From Actinomycetes bacterium (GTDB lineage Bacteria; Actinomycetota; Actinomycetes; Mycobacteriales; Mycobacteriaceae), in NCBI GenBank assembly GCA_023416315.1, contig JAEZIA010000050.1, positions 1-16,952 of the forward strand: a stretch of 16,952 bases of DNA, in the 5' to 3' direction. A model generated the notes under the pieces. It ran no database searches. It was not told the DNA's origin and saw nothing but the letters and a program-made list of their open reading frames with translations. Shown in pieces: positions 7,139 through 13,975 of the stretch (within the stretch, counting starts at the first letter, position 1; each line of letters starts with the position of its first letter). Made by a program: the position numbers and the translations under genes.

Positions 7139-7345
7139 ATGAACAAAAAGGCAATCACCGCAGTCATCGGTGCAGCAGCGATCGGCGTAATGGCTTTGTT
7201 CGCGGTCACCGGCGGCGCTGATGGCTCGGTAACCACGCGCACCACCGCCGATTCCGGACAGGAATCGAAATTCCCGACGCCGACGCCGCCGTCGCCGGCC
7301 TTTGTTTCCGGAGCGGTGACCACAAGCGCACGCGCGATCCACTGA
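7139..7345 (+). CDS. Small exported peptide of unknown function
   Basis: This 68-residue peptide starts MNKKAITAVIGAAAIGVMALFAV, a typical signal sequence (two lysines, then a hydrophobic core to about residue 23). A small-residue region follows (TGGADGS) where cleavage is plausible. There is no lipobox cysteine. The remaining ~40 residues are polar and Thr/Ser/Pro-rich (PTPTPPSPAF), with no cysteine and no domain I recognise. The start is fixed by a strong AGGAGG. It is on the same strand as the GGDEF-EAL gene but 120 bp away, so it may have its own promoter; I see only a weak candidate (TACCGT at 7090-7095). Two hairpins follow before the convergent gene. That it is real and exported is likely; its job is unknown. 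Confidence 0.7.
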   Translation: MNKKAITAVIGAAAIGVMALFAVTGGADGSVTTRTTADSGQESKFPTPTPPSPAFVSGAVTTSARAIH

Positions 7346-7350
7346 CCCGA

Positions 7351-7377
7351 CCGGTCCCCTCCCGCGCGGGGTTCCGG
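7351..7377 (+). terminator. Weak hairpin after the small exported peptide gene
   Basis: CCGG-T-CCCC pairs with GGGG-TT-CCGG around an 8-nt loop, starting 6 nt after the stop at 7345. The stem has an internal mismatch and no U-tract, so this is only a possible terminator. Confidence 0.3.
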
Positions 7378-7447
7378 CGGCTACGCTGGCATCCCTGATA
7401 CCTCCGAATCCCGAACGCCGGACCGCGATCCTCGAAGTGCTGCGATC

Positions 7448-7484
7448 CGCGTTGCCCGCACCGATGAACCGTGCGGGCAACGCG
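7448..7484. terminator. Perfect 14-bp hairpin between convergent genes
   Basis: The arms 7448-7461 (cgcgttgcccgcac) and 7471-7484 (gtgcgggcaacgcg) are perfect inverted copies around a 9-nt loop. The hairpin lies 14 bp beyond the stop of the SHOCT-protein gene on the minus strand and about 100 bp beyond the small peptide gene on the plus strand. There is no U-tract on either side, as is usual for mycobacterial hairpin terminators. It is well placed to end the leuA operon and to block read-through from the other side. Confidence 0.6.
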
Positions 7485-7498
7485 CTGTTGACCCGGAC

Positions 7499-7888
7499 TT
7501 AGCTGAGCGCCTTGGCCTTGAGGGTCTCGAACTCCTGCTGGGAGATCACCCCGGCGTCCAGGAGTTGTTTGGCGTGCTCGATCTCCTGGGCCGGCGACCG
7601 CCGCCCGCCGGCCTCCCGGATGCGGACGTCGGCGTCGTGCTTGGCGGCCTGCGCCGCCTCCCGCACGCGTGCGGTCATGTCGTGACCGCGGGCGGCGAGA
7701 TAGATCAGTACGCCGAGCCACGGAAAGCCGATCAGGAAGATCACCCACACGGCCTTGATCCAGCCGCGGGTGGTGTGATCCCGCCAGAACAGGTCCACCA
7801 GGATCTGGAACAACACCAGCAGGTACGCGATCCAGGCGAAGATGACCAGGAAGTGCCAGAGGAACTCCCAGGTCGAGCCCCAGTTCAC
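7499..7888 (-). CDS. Small membrane protein with PLDc_N and SHOCT domains
   Basis: This 129-residue protein has two hydrophobic spans (about 8-35 and 44-66) matching the PLDc_N membrane module (WIAYLLVLFQILVDLFWRD, then GFPWLGVLIYLAARG). A charged helix rich in Ala/Arg follows, and then a C-terminal SHOCT domain (about 98-127; LLDAGVISQQEFETLKAKAL), a short domain often found at protein ends and thought to mediate oligomerisation. The start is GTG at 7888, preceded by a strong GGAGGG about 4 nt away. That site lies in the 10-nt gap after the leuA stop, so translation is probably coupled to leuA and the two form one transcript. No catalytic PLD domain is present. No link to leucine synthesis is evident; function is unknown. 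Confidence 0.85.
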   Translation of the reverse strand: MNWGSTWEFLWHFLVIFAWIAYLLVLFQILVDLFWRDHTTRGWIKAVWVIFLIGFPWLGVLIYLAARGHDMTARVREAAQAAKHDADVRIREAGGRRSPAQEIEHAKQLLDAGVISQQEFETLKAKALS

Positions 7889-7898
7889 GGTTCCCTCC

Positions 7899-9734
7899 TC
7901 AGCTGTTGGGGATCACGCCGATCCGGGCCGCGCGGTTCACCGCGGACACCACGGCCCGCAGGGACGCCGTCGTGATCGACGTCGCGATGCCGACACCCCA
8001 TACCGTTCGGCCTCCGATGGACGCCTCGACGTAAGCCGCCGCCGCGGCCTCCTCGCCGGCCGACATCGCATGCTCGGAGTAATCCAGCACACTCACGTCG
8101 AAGCCGACGGTGCCCAGAGCGTCGACAAACGCGGCCAGCGGTCCGTTGCCCTCGCCGCTGATCTCGGTCTCGACACCGTCGATCTTCACAACGGCTTCGA
8201 TGACGTCGGTGCCGCCGTCGACCTCGGCGGCGACCACCTTCTGCCGGATGCGTTCCAGCGGGCGGATCGGGGACAGGTACTCGTCGGCGAAGGCGTCCCA
8301 CATCTCCTTGGGTGACACCTCGCCGCCCTCGCCGTCGGTGATCGCCTGGATCGCCTGCGAGAACTCGATCTGCAACCGGCGCGGCAGTACCAGCCCGTGG
8401 TCGGCCTTCATGATGTAGGCCACGCCGCCCTTGCCGGACTGCGAGTTGACCCGGATGACGGCCTCATAGGTGCGCCCGACGTCCTTGGGGTCGATCGGCA
8501 GGTAGGGGACTTGCCACAGAATGTCATCGACATCGGAATCTGCTTCGTCGGCAGCGACTTTCATCGCGTCCAGGCCCTTGTTGATGGCATCCTGGTGGCT
8601 ACCCGAGAACGCGGTGTAGACCAGATCGCCGCCGTACGGGTGGCGTTCGTGCACCGGCAGCTGGTTGCAGTACTCGACGGTGCGGCGGATCTCATCGATG
8701 TTGGAGAAGTCGATCTGCGGATCCACCCCGCGGGAGAACAGGTTCAGCCCCAGCGTCACCAGGCACACATTGCCGGTCCGCTCACCGTTGCCGAACAGGC
8801 AGCCCTCGATCCGGTCGGCCCCGGCCTGATACCCCAGTTCGGCTGCGGCAACGGCGGTTCCGCGGTCGTTGTGCGGGTGCAGGCTGAGAATGATCGAGTC
8901 CCGCCGAGCCAGGTTGCGGCTCATCCACTCGATCGAGTCGGCGTAGACGTTCGGGGTGGCCATCTCGACGGTGGCGGGCAGGTTCACGATCAGCGGCCAG
9001 TCCGGCGTCGGCTCGATGATGTCGGCGACCGCGTCGCATACCTCCTTGGCGTACTCCAGCTCGGTGCCCGTGTACGACTCGGGGGAGTATTCGTAGCGCC
9101 ACCGGGTGCCCGGGTAGTGGGCCGCCACCTCCAGGCATTTGCGGGCACCGTCGGTCGCGATCTTCTTGACCTCGTCGCGATCGGCGCGGAACACCACGCG
9201 GCGCTGCAGGATTGACGTCGAGTTGTAGAAGTGCACGATCACGTTCGGTGCGCCCTGACAGGCTTCGAAGGTCCGCTCGATCAGCTCCGGGCGGCACTGC
9301 GTCAGCACCTGAATGGTGACGTCGTCGGGGATGGCGCCCTGCTCGATGATCTCGCGGACGAAGTCGTAGTCGGTCTGGCTGGCCGACGGGAAGCCGACCT
9401 CGATCTCCTTGTAACCCATGTTGACCAGCAGCTCGAACATGCGGCGCTTGCGGGCCGGGCTCATCGGGTCGATCAGCGCCTGGTTGCCGTCGCGCAGGTC
9501 GACCGCACACCACAGCGGTGCGTGCTCGATGACCCTGTCCGGCCAGGTGCGGTCGGCCAGGGTGATCGGCTCGACCTCGGCAGCGAACGACCGATAGCGG
9601 TTGACCGGCATCGACGAGTTGCGCTGGGTGTTCCAGGACGGCTGGCCGTCGCGGCGCGGGCCGGCCGGGGTGGTGATGGTGCGGGCAGAGACGTAGGCGT
9701 CTACGGATTCAAAAGAGGATTTCTGGGTGGTCAC
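7899..9734 (-). CDS. leuA: 2-isopropylmalate synthase LeuA
   Basis: LeuA condenses acetyl-CoA with 2-ketoisovalerate, the first committed step of leucine synthesis, and is inhibited by leucine. The 611-residue protein has the long actinobacterial layout: an N-terminal extension with GQPSWNTQRNSSMPVNRYR (30-48), a TIM-barrel catalytic domain, and a C-terminal leucine-binding domain from about 480. The first signature is LRDGNQALID (R81, D82), the zinc ligands are in LHPHNDRG (H286, H288), and GNGERTGN lies at 315-322. The GTG start at 9734 has GGAG 6 nt upstream. The 57-bp tandem repeats that lengthen M. tuberculosis leuA are absent here. Expression is probably controlled by the leader peptide and hairpins immediately upstream. 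The SHOCT-protein gene follows 10 nt downstream. Confidence 0.97.
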   Translation of the reverse strand: MTTQKSSFESVDAYVSARTITTPAGPRRDGQPSWNTQRNSSMPVNRYRSFAAEVEPITLADRTWPDRVIEHAPLWCAVDLRDGNQALIDPMSPARKRRMFELLVNMGYKEIEVGFPSASQTDYDFVREIIEQGAIPDDVTIQVLTQCRPELIERTFEACQGAPNVIVHFYNSTSILQRRVVFRADRDEVKKIATDGARKCLEVAAHYPGTRWRYEYSPESYTGTELEYAKEVCDAVADIIEPTPDWPLIVNLPATVEMATPNVYADSIEWMSRNLARRDSIILSLHPHNDRGTAVAAAELGYQAGADRIEGCLFGNGERTGNVCLVTLGLNLFSRGVDPQIDFSNIDEIRRTVEYCNQLPVHERHPYGGDLVYTAFSGSHQDAINKGLDAMKVAADEADSDVDDILWQVPYLPIDPKDVGRTYEAVIRVNSQSGKGGVAYIMKADHGLVLPRRLQIEFSQAIQAITDGEGGEVSPKEMWDAFADEYLSPIRPLERIRQKVVAAEVDGGTDVIEAVVKIDGVETEISGEGNGPLAAFVDALGTVGFDVSVLDYSEHAMSAGEEAAAAAYVEASIGGRTVWGVGIATSITTASLRAVVSAVNRAARIGVIPNS

Positions 9735-9765
9735 GATTGGCTCCGGGATGTCTTGGATTGGACTT

Positions 9766-9808
9766 CAGACCGGCGCATCGCGAATACCCGCGACGGGAAG
9801 CCAGTCTG
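9766..9808 (-). promoter_or_regulatory. Attenuator-type hairpin in the leuA leader
   Basis: On the minus strand CAGACTGGC (9808-9800) pairs over all nine positions (one G-U) with GCCGGTCTG (9774-9766). A second 7-bp stem, CGTCGCG with CGCGATG around GGTATT, sits inside it. The left arm begins 2 nt after the leader-peptide stop. The same left arm can instead pair with GGTCTG at the end of the leader peptide frame, because the 7-mer GGTCTGA occurs both there and at the right arm. The two pairings exclude each other, the hallmark of leader-peptide control. The outer stem ends about 20 nt before the leuA Shine-Dalgarno, so the effect could be on transcription or on translation. Confidence 0.65.
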
Positions 9809-9810
9809 GA

Positions 9811-9852
9811 TCAGACCCCGTCGCGGCGTCCGAGAAGGAGCACCCGCTGCAC
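9811..9852 (-). CDS. leuA leader peptide (13 residues, three consecutive Leu codons)
   Basis: GTG CAG CGG GTG CTC CTT CTC GGA ... GTC TGA encodes MQRVLLLGRRDGV. Three adjacent leucine codons near the start of a very short frame, directly between a promoter and the leuA hairpin, mark a leader peptide on which ribosomes stall when charged tRNA-Leu is scarce. The GTG lies 8 nt after the TACAGT -10 box, so the leader would be translated from a nearly leaderless transcript. Leucine leader peptides before leuA have been described in actinobacteria by comparative analysis, which fits. Its product has no function beyond sensing. Confidence 0.7.
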   Translation of the reverse strand: MQRVLLLGRRDGV

Positions 9853-9860
9853 AAGTCCGT

Positions 9861-9889
9861 ACTGTACTCCGATTGCCTCACCTGGCCAA
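9861..9889 (-). promoter_or_regulatory. leuA promoter (-35 TTGGCC, 17-bp spacer, -10 TACAGT)
   Basis: On the minus strand TTGGCC (9889-9884) and TACAGT (9866-9861) are separated by 17 bp, the best-formed promoter in the window. The -10 ends 8 nt before the leader-peptide GTG, so the transcript would start at or next to that codon, leaving a ~120-nt leader before leuA. Confidence 0.6.
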
Positions 9890-9929
9890 AGTCTGGGCTC
9901 AATCGGCGACCGCTAATTCGCTGACAGGG

Positions 9930-9935
9930 TAAATT
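9930..9935 (+). promoter_or_regulatory. Possible -10 box for the exported protein gene at 9968
   Basis: TAAATT fits TANNNT and lies 32 bp before the GTG start, with a G-rich ribosome binding site (gggggtacct) just before that start. No -35 at the right distance is convincing. The 233-bp gap 9735-9967 thus holds the leuA leader and promoter on one strand and this candidate on the other. Confidence 0.25.
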
Positions 9936-9967
9936 GACGACTTCGCAAGCCGTGATCGGGGGTACCT

Positions 9968-10834
9968 GTGGAATTGAGTGTTCGCTCCATGCTCGCGACC
10001 GGGGTGTCGCTGACGGCTGCCGCCACGATCACGCTGGCGCCGCTGCCCGCCGCCGCTCCGCTGCCGTCGGCGCAGACCGCCGCCGTCGTCCTCACCGGCG
10101 CCTGGCAGGACCTCGAGACCCACCTCAGCCAGGATTTCGAGAATTACTCGGCTTTGCTCGTCGAAAACCTGGGCACGCCGATCCTGAACCAGATCGCGAC
10201 CAACCTCACGACCTACGGGCGTTGGATGGCTGGGCAGGATGGTGGCACGCCCGAGCTGGTTGCCAGGACGATCGTCGAACGAGCGAGCGTGGTCGCCGTC
10301 GCCTTGGCTACCTACGCGGTGATGGTGCCGCTGAGCTTTGTCGGGCCCTTTATCGCGCCGGCAGTCACCTTCTTTCGGCTGGTTGCCGAGACGGCCAGAT
10401 ATCCGTCGACACCCCAGACCGTGTTGAACGCAATCATCGACGCCCCCGCGGTGTACCTCGACACGACCCTGAACTGTTGCAGCGTCGGCGTCGGCACGTT
10501 GTCGCTGGGATTACTGAATCCCGGCCCCCTCGGTTATCTGCTGGCCCTGCGTCCAGCGATCGCGTACGCGCTGCAGATCCCGGCGCCCACACCGCAGCCG
10601 CCGGTGTCCGCAGCCGCCGACGCCCCGGCTGCGGCGCAGAAGCCGGCGCGTGCCTCCGGCGTGGCGAAGTCGGCGCGGGCCCAGTCGGTGCCGACCGCGG
10701 CGACCAGCATTGCCGCGCGCAGCGCCAAGCGGCCGGATGCGGCCCGCAAGGCTACCGGCGCAAGCGCCAAGAAGGGCGCCGTCGGCAGCGGCAACGGTCA
10801 GTCGGCTAGACCTGGGAATCGGGAAAAGCGATAA
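9968..10834 (+). CDS. Exported Ala/Pro-rich protein of unknown function
   Basis: The 288-residue product starts with a signal-peptide-like segment (MELSVRSMLATGVSLTAAAT through APLPAAAPLP, about 1-33). A mostly helical domain follows (about 40-200) with a hydrophobic stretch at 106-136 and a paired cysteine, N169-C170-C171. The LLNPGPLGYLLALRPAIAYAL segment (182-202) resembles a motif I associate with a family of mycobacterial exported proteins that have many paralogues. The tail (205-288) is low complexity: Pro/Ala-rich, then Lys/Arg/Ala/Ser-rich, strongly basic and probably disordered. The GTG start has a GGGGG stretch a few bases upstream. Its last 29 bp overlap the end of the convergent XRE-cupin gene. 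It is divergent from leuA but no functional link is apparent. Confidence 0.8.
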   Translation: MELSVRSMLATGVSLTAAATITLAPLPAAAPLPSAQTAAVVLTGAWQDLETHLSQDFENYSALLVENLGTPILNQIATNLTTYGRWMAGQDGGTPELVARTIVERASVVAVALATYAVMVPLSFVGPFIAPAVTFFRLVAETARYPSTPQTVLNAIIDAPAVYLDTTLNCCSVGVGTLSLGLLNPGPLGYLLALRPAIAYALQIPAPTPQPPVSAAADAPAAAQKPARASGVAKSARAQSVPTAATSIAARSAKRPDAARKATGASAKKGAVGSGNGQSARPGNREKR

Positions 10835-11447
10835 CCGACAGGAACCGGATCGGCACCTCGATCAGGTCCGCCGGGCCGTGCGCGCCTTCACCGTCGATCT
10901 GCAGGGAATCGCCGGGATGCAGCCGGTACACCGAGCGGCTGTGCGCGTAGTCCATGACGCCTTCGAGCACGTAGATGAACTCGGTGCCGGGATGCTGGAA
11001 CAGCGGGTAGGTCTTGCTCTTGCCCGACAGCGTGACCAGGAGGCATTCCAGCCGTTTGTGTTCGCCGCGCAACGATCCGAGCAGCTCGTACTCGTGGCCC
11101 TCCCGGGTGCCGGTGCGCACGATCCGCGCACCCGTGCCGGCCTTGACGAAGGCGGCGGGCCGCTCGACGTCGGCGCCGCGGAACAGCGTGGTCACCGGCA
11201 CGTCGAAACCCTTGGCCAGCAACGCCAATGTGGACAGGCTCGGCGACGTCTGCGCGTTCTCGATCTTGCTCATCATCGCCTTGGAGATGCCCACCCGGCT
11301 GGCCATGTCGGCCACCGATAGCCCCAATTGCTGACGCAACAGGCGCACGTTGCGCGCGATCGCGGCCTCGAACTCCAGTTCCGCGACCGGCTCGCCCGGG
11401 TCGCGGTCGCGGGCAGTACCGGACTGGTTGCGGAGCAAATCGGTCAC
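10806..11447 (-). CDS. XRE-family regulator with C-terminal cupin domain
   Basis: This 213-residue transcription factor has an N-terminal helix-turn-helix (about 30-86; NVRLLRQQLGLSVADMASRV, then GISKAMMSKIENAQTSPSLSTL) and a C-terminal cupin (about 134-207; FQHPGTEFIYVLEGVMDY, then LHPGDSLQIDGEGAHGP), the expected ligand-sensing part. The architecture is that of PuuR, which controls gamma-glutamyl putrescine use. It is the last gene of the six-gene operon, with GTG start 9 nt after the stop of the FAD oxidoreductase gene and no strong ribosome binding site, so coupling is likely. The obvious inference is autoregulation of this operon in response to an amine or gamma-glutamyl intermediate. 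The 3' end overlaps the convergent gene at 9968-10834. Confidence 0.88.
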   Translation of the reverse strand: MTDLLRNQSGTARDRDPGEPVAELEFEAAIARNVRLLRQQLGLSVADMASRVGISKAMMSKIENAQTSPSLSTLALLAKGFDVPVTTLFRGADVERPAAFVKAGTGARIVRTGTREGHEYELLGSLRGEHKRLECLLVTLSGKSKTYPLFQHPGTEFIYVLEGVMDYAHSRSVYRLHPGDSLQIDGEGAHGPADLIEVPIRFLSVIAFPDSQV

Positions 11448-11456
11448 AGGCAGTGT

Positions 11457-12644
11457 CTATCGCATCTGGCCGGCGCCGACATAGGGGTAGGGGCTCTTCA
11501 GCAGTTGACCTTCGGCGAAGCGGGACAGCCGGAAGTCGGCCTCGGGAATCCGCGGATCACTGCTGCGGCCGTCGACCAGCAGGTCGGCGACGAGCCGGCC
11601 GACCGCGGGCGCGATCTTGAACCCGTGGCCGCTGAACCCGGCGGCCACGAACAACCCCTCGCGGCCGCAAGCCGAGATCACCGGATTCCAGTCCGGCGTG
11701 ACGTCGTAACAGCCGGCGTAACTCGACGTGATCGCCGCGCCGGTGAAGCCGGGGAAGCGGGTGCCGACCTTCTCGACGGTGATGTCGACGAAGTCCTCGG
11801 TGGCTCGGTTCAGATAGTTGTCGGGATCGGCGGTCGCGACGTCGGACAAGTCGCTGTTGCCGAACAGCACGTCCCCGCCGACTTCGGGGCGCACGTACTG
11901 CAGCGACACCAGATCGGAGAACACCGGGACCTGCCCCAACTCGACGCCGGGAGAGATCATCACGATCTGCTCGCGCACCACCCGGATCGGCACATCGACT
12001 CCGTAAGGCGCCAGGAAGGGCTGGGTCCACACGCCGGTCGCGACGACGACGCGACTCGTGCTGATCTCGGTGCCGTCGGCCAACCGGACCCCGGTTACGG
12101 CGTCACCGTCGGTGAGCAGGTCGATCACCGTGGCGCCCTGCCGGATTCGCACCCCCGCCGCCCGGGCGGCGATCGCGAACGCCTGCGCGGTCTGGTAGGC
12201 GTCGCCGTAACCGCCGCGGGCCTCCCAGCCGAACGCGGCGAACGGCGACAGGTCGGCGAACGGCCACAGCCGGGCCACCTCGGCGGCGTCGATCTCCTCG
12301 GTCTGCACACCCACAGCCCGTTGCGCGGCCATGCTGTTGCGCAGCGCGTCGACATTGGGTTCGCCGACACCGACCACGTATCCGGTTTGCCGGAAACCGA
12401 TGTCGTCGCCGAAGATTTCCTCGGCTTTCTCGAACACCTCGAGCCCGACGGTGGCCATCGCGGCCAGCGAGCTCACTCCGTAATGGCAGCGCACGATGCC
12501 GCTGGACTTGCCGGTCATTCCGGAGCCGACGGTATGTCGTTCCAGTACAACGACATCGGTGATGCCGCGCTGACTGAGTGCCCAGGCCGCGGCACACCCC
12601 TCGAGTCCGCCGCCGACGATCACAACATCGGCGGTCTCGCTCAC
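11457..12644 (-). CDS. FAD-dependent amine/N-substituted amino acid oxidoreductase (DAO family, SoxB-like)
   Basis: This 395-residue protein of the D-amino acid oxidase/sarcosine oxidase family removes an amino or N-alkyl group as aldehyde. The ADP-binding motif is VVIVGGGLEGCAAAWAL (7-23) with E35 ending the second strand. SSGIVRCHYGVSSLAAMA (47-64) and the C-terminal GCYDVTPDWNPVIS and AAGFSGHGFKIAPAVGRL stretches are typical of sarcosine-oxidase-beta-like proteins. Where beta subunits of heterotetrameric sarcosine oxidase carry the FMN-linking His (an RHDAVAW-type motif), this protein has GGYGDAYQTAQ, so I expect FAD only. No other sarcosine oxidase subunits are nearby. The GTG start overlaps the preceding stop by 4 nt. 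Its place behind a ligase and a split synthase suggests it oxidises the N-alkylglutamate or amine handled by them. Confidence 0.85.
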   Translation of the reverse strand: MSETADVVIVGGGLEGCAAAWALSQRGITDVVVLERHTVGSGMTGKSSGIVRCHYGVSSLAAMATVGLEVFEKAEEIFGDDIGFRQTGYVVGVGEPNVDALRNSMAAQRAVGVQTEEIDAAEVARLWPFADLSPFAAFGWEARGGYGDAYQTAQAFAIAARAAGVRIRQGATVIDLLTDGDAVTGVRLADGTEISTSRVVVATGVWTQPFLAPYGVDVPIRVVREQIVMISPGVELGQVPVFSDLVSLQYVRPEVGGDVLFGNSDLSDVATADPDNYLNRATEDFVDITVEKVGTRFPGFTGAAITSSYAGCYDVTPDWNPVISACGREGLFVAAGFSGHGFKIAPAVGRLVADLLVDGRSSDPRIPEADFRLSRFAEGQLLKSPYPYVGAGQMR

Positions 12645-13975
12645 GTGCCCGCTCCGGGGATCCAGGACGTGCCTGCCAGCGGAACCCCGGCCATCGCCGC
12701 GGCCTCGATCGTGACGGCGACCAGGTCCTCGGGCTCCAGGTGCAGCAGGTGCGCCTTGCCGCAGGCCCGCGCGATGGTCTGCGCCTCCATGGTGAGCACC
12801 CGCAGGTAGTTGGCCAGCCGTCGGCCGGCGTCGATCGGATCGAGTCGCGCCGCCAACTCCGGGTCCTGGGTGCTGATGCCTGCCGGGTCCCGGCCGTCCT
12901 GGAAGTCGTCGTAGAAACCGGCTGCGCTGCCGATCTTCTCGTACTCGGCGGCATACTTCGGGCTGTTGTCGCCCAAGGCGATCAGAGCGGCGGTGCCGAT
13001 CGCCACCGCATCAGCGCCCAGCGCCATCGCCTTGGCGACGTCGGCACCGGTACGGATGCCGCCGGATACGATCAGCTGGACCTTCCTATGCACCCCGAGC
13101 TCGGAAAGTGCCTGCACTGCTTGGGGAACCGCGGCCAGCGTCGGGATACCGACATGCTCGATGAACACGTCCTGGGTGGCGGCGGTGCCGCCCTGCATCC
13201 CGTCGACGACGACGACGTCGGCACCGGCGGCAACCGCGAGTTTGACGTCGTAGTAGGTCCGGGTGGCCCCGACCTTGACGTAGATGGGCTTTTCCCAGTC
13301 GGTGAGCTCGCGCAGCTCGTTGATCTTGATCGTAAGGTCGTCGGGCCCGGTCCAGTCCGGGTGCCGGCAGGCCGACCGCTGGTCGATGCCTTCGGGTAGG
13401 GTGCGCATCCCGGCCACCCGCTCGGAGATCTTCTGCCCCAGCAACATTCCGCCGCCACCGGGCTTGGCTCCCTGCCCGAGCACCACCTCGATGGCGTCGG
13501 CCTTGCGCAGATCATCCGGGTTCATCCCGTACCGCGATGGAAGGTATTGGTAAACCAGGTATTTGGACTGGCCGCGTTCCTCCGGCGTCATTCCACCGTC
13601 GCCGGTGGTGGTCGACGTGCCGACCTCACTGGCGCCACGCCCCAGCGCTTCTTTCGCCGGACCCGACAGCGCACCGAACGACATGCCTGCAATCGTGACC
13701 GGGATATCCAGGTGCAGAGGATGTTTGGCGTGCCGGTCACCGAGCACCACGTCGGTGCCGCACCGTTCGCGGTAGCCCTCCAGCGGGTACCGCGACATCG
13801 ACGCGCCCAGGAACAGCAGGTCGTCGAAGTGCGGCAGCGGGCGTTTGGCGCCCCAGCCGCGGATGTCGTAGATGCCGGTTTCGGCGGCGCGTTGGATGCC
13901 GGCGATGGTGGCACGGTCAAAGGTGGCCGACTCGCGCAGGCCGAGGCGGGCGCGATCGTCTTGGGTGTATGTCAT
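12641..13975 (-). CDS. glxD: FMN-binding glutamate-synthase-like subunit (GlxD/MgsC type)
   Basis: This 444-residue protein equals the FMN domain of the GOGAT large subunit. Characteristic stretches are IPVTIAGMSFGALSGPAKEALGRG (91-114), TTTGDGGMTPEE (122-133), GQGAKPGGGGMLLGQKIS (168-184), KVGATRTYYDVKLAVAAGADVVVVDGMQGGTAATQ and the phosphate-binding VSGGIRTGADVAKAMALGADAVAIGTA. The place where GOGATs have the Cys-rich 3Fe-4S motif before a GI(A/T)TQ signature reads GFYDDFQDGRDPAGISTQ (353-370). The only cysteines are C72, C203 and C405, so no cluster is expected. ATG follows the stop of the GXGXG gene directly (TAAATG). With the two preceding genes it makes a split synthase. N-methylglutamate synthase MgsC and rhizobial GlxD are the closest functional models; which substrate it uses is unknown. 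Confidence 0.87.
   Translation of the reverse strand: MTYTQDDRARLGLRESATFDRATIAGIQRAAETGIYDIRGWGAKRPLPHFDDLLFLGASMSRYPLEGYRERCGTDVVLGDRHAKHPLHLDIPVTIAGMSFGALSGPAKEALGRGASEVGTSTTTGDGGMTPEERGQSKYLVYQYLPSRYGMNPDDLRKADAIEVVLGQGAKPGGGGMLLGQKISERVAGMRTLPEGIDQRSACRHPDWTGPDDLTIKINELRELTDWEKPIYVKVGATRTYYDVKLAVAAGADVVVVDGMQGGTAATQDVFIEHVGIPTLAAVPQAVQALSELGVHRKVQLIVSGGIRTGADVAKAMALGADAVAIGTAALIALGDNSPKYAAEYEKIGSAAGFYDDFQDGRDPAGISTQDPELAARLDPIDAGRRLANYLRVLTMEAQTIARACGKAHLLHLEPEDLVAVTIEAAAMAGVPLAGTSWIPGAGT

Noticed and set aside
7385..7447. tRNA-like segment near cctccgaatcccgaa
   Set aside because: No acceptor stem or anticodon arm can be formed around it.
7899..9734. Variable tandem repeats in leuA as known from M. 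tuberculosis
   Set aside because: The C-terminal part of this leuA was read through and contains no tandem 57-bp units.
9735..9900. T-box riboswitch before leuA
   Set aside because: No T-box core sequence is visible. The short Leu-rich leader peptide and alternative stems explain the region.
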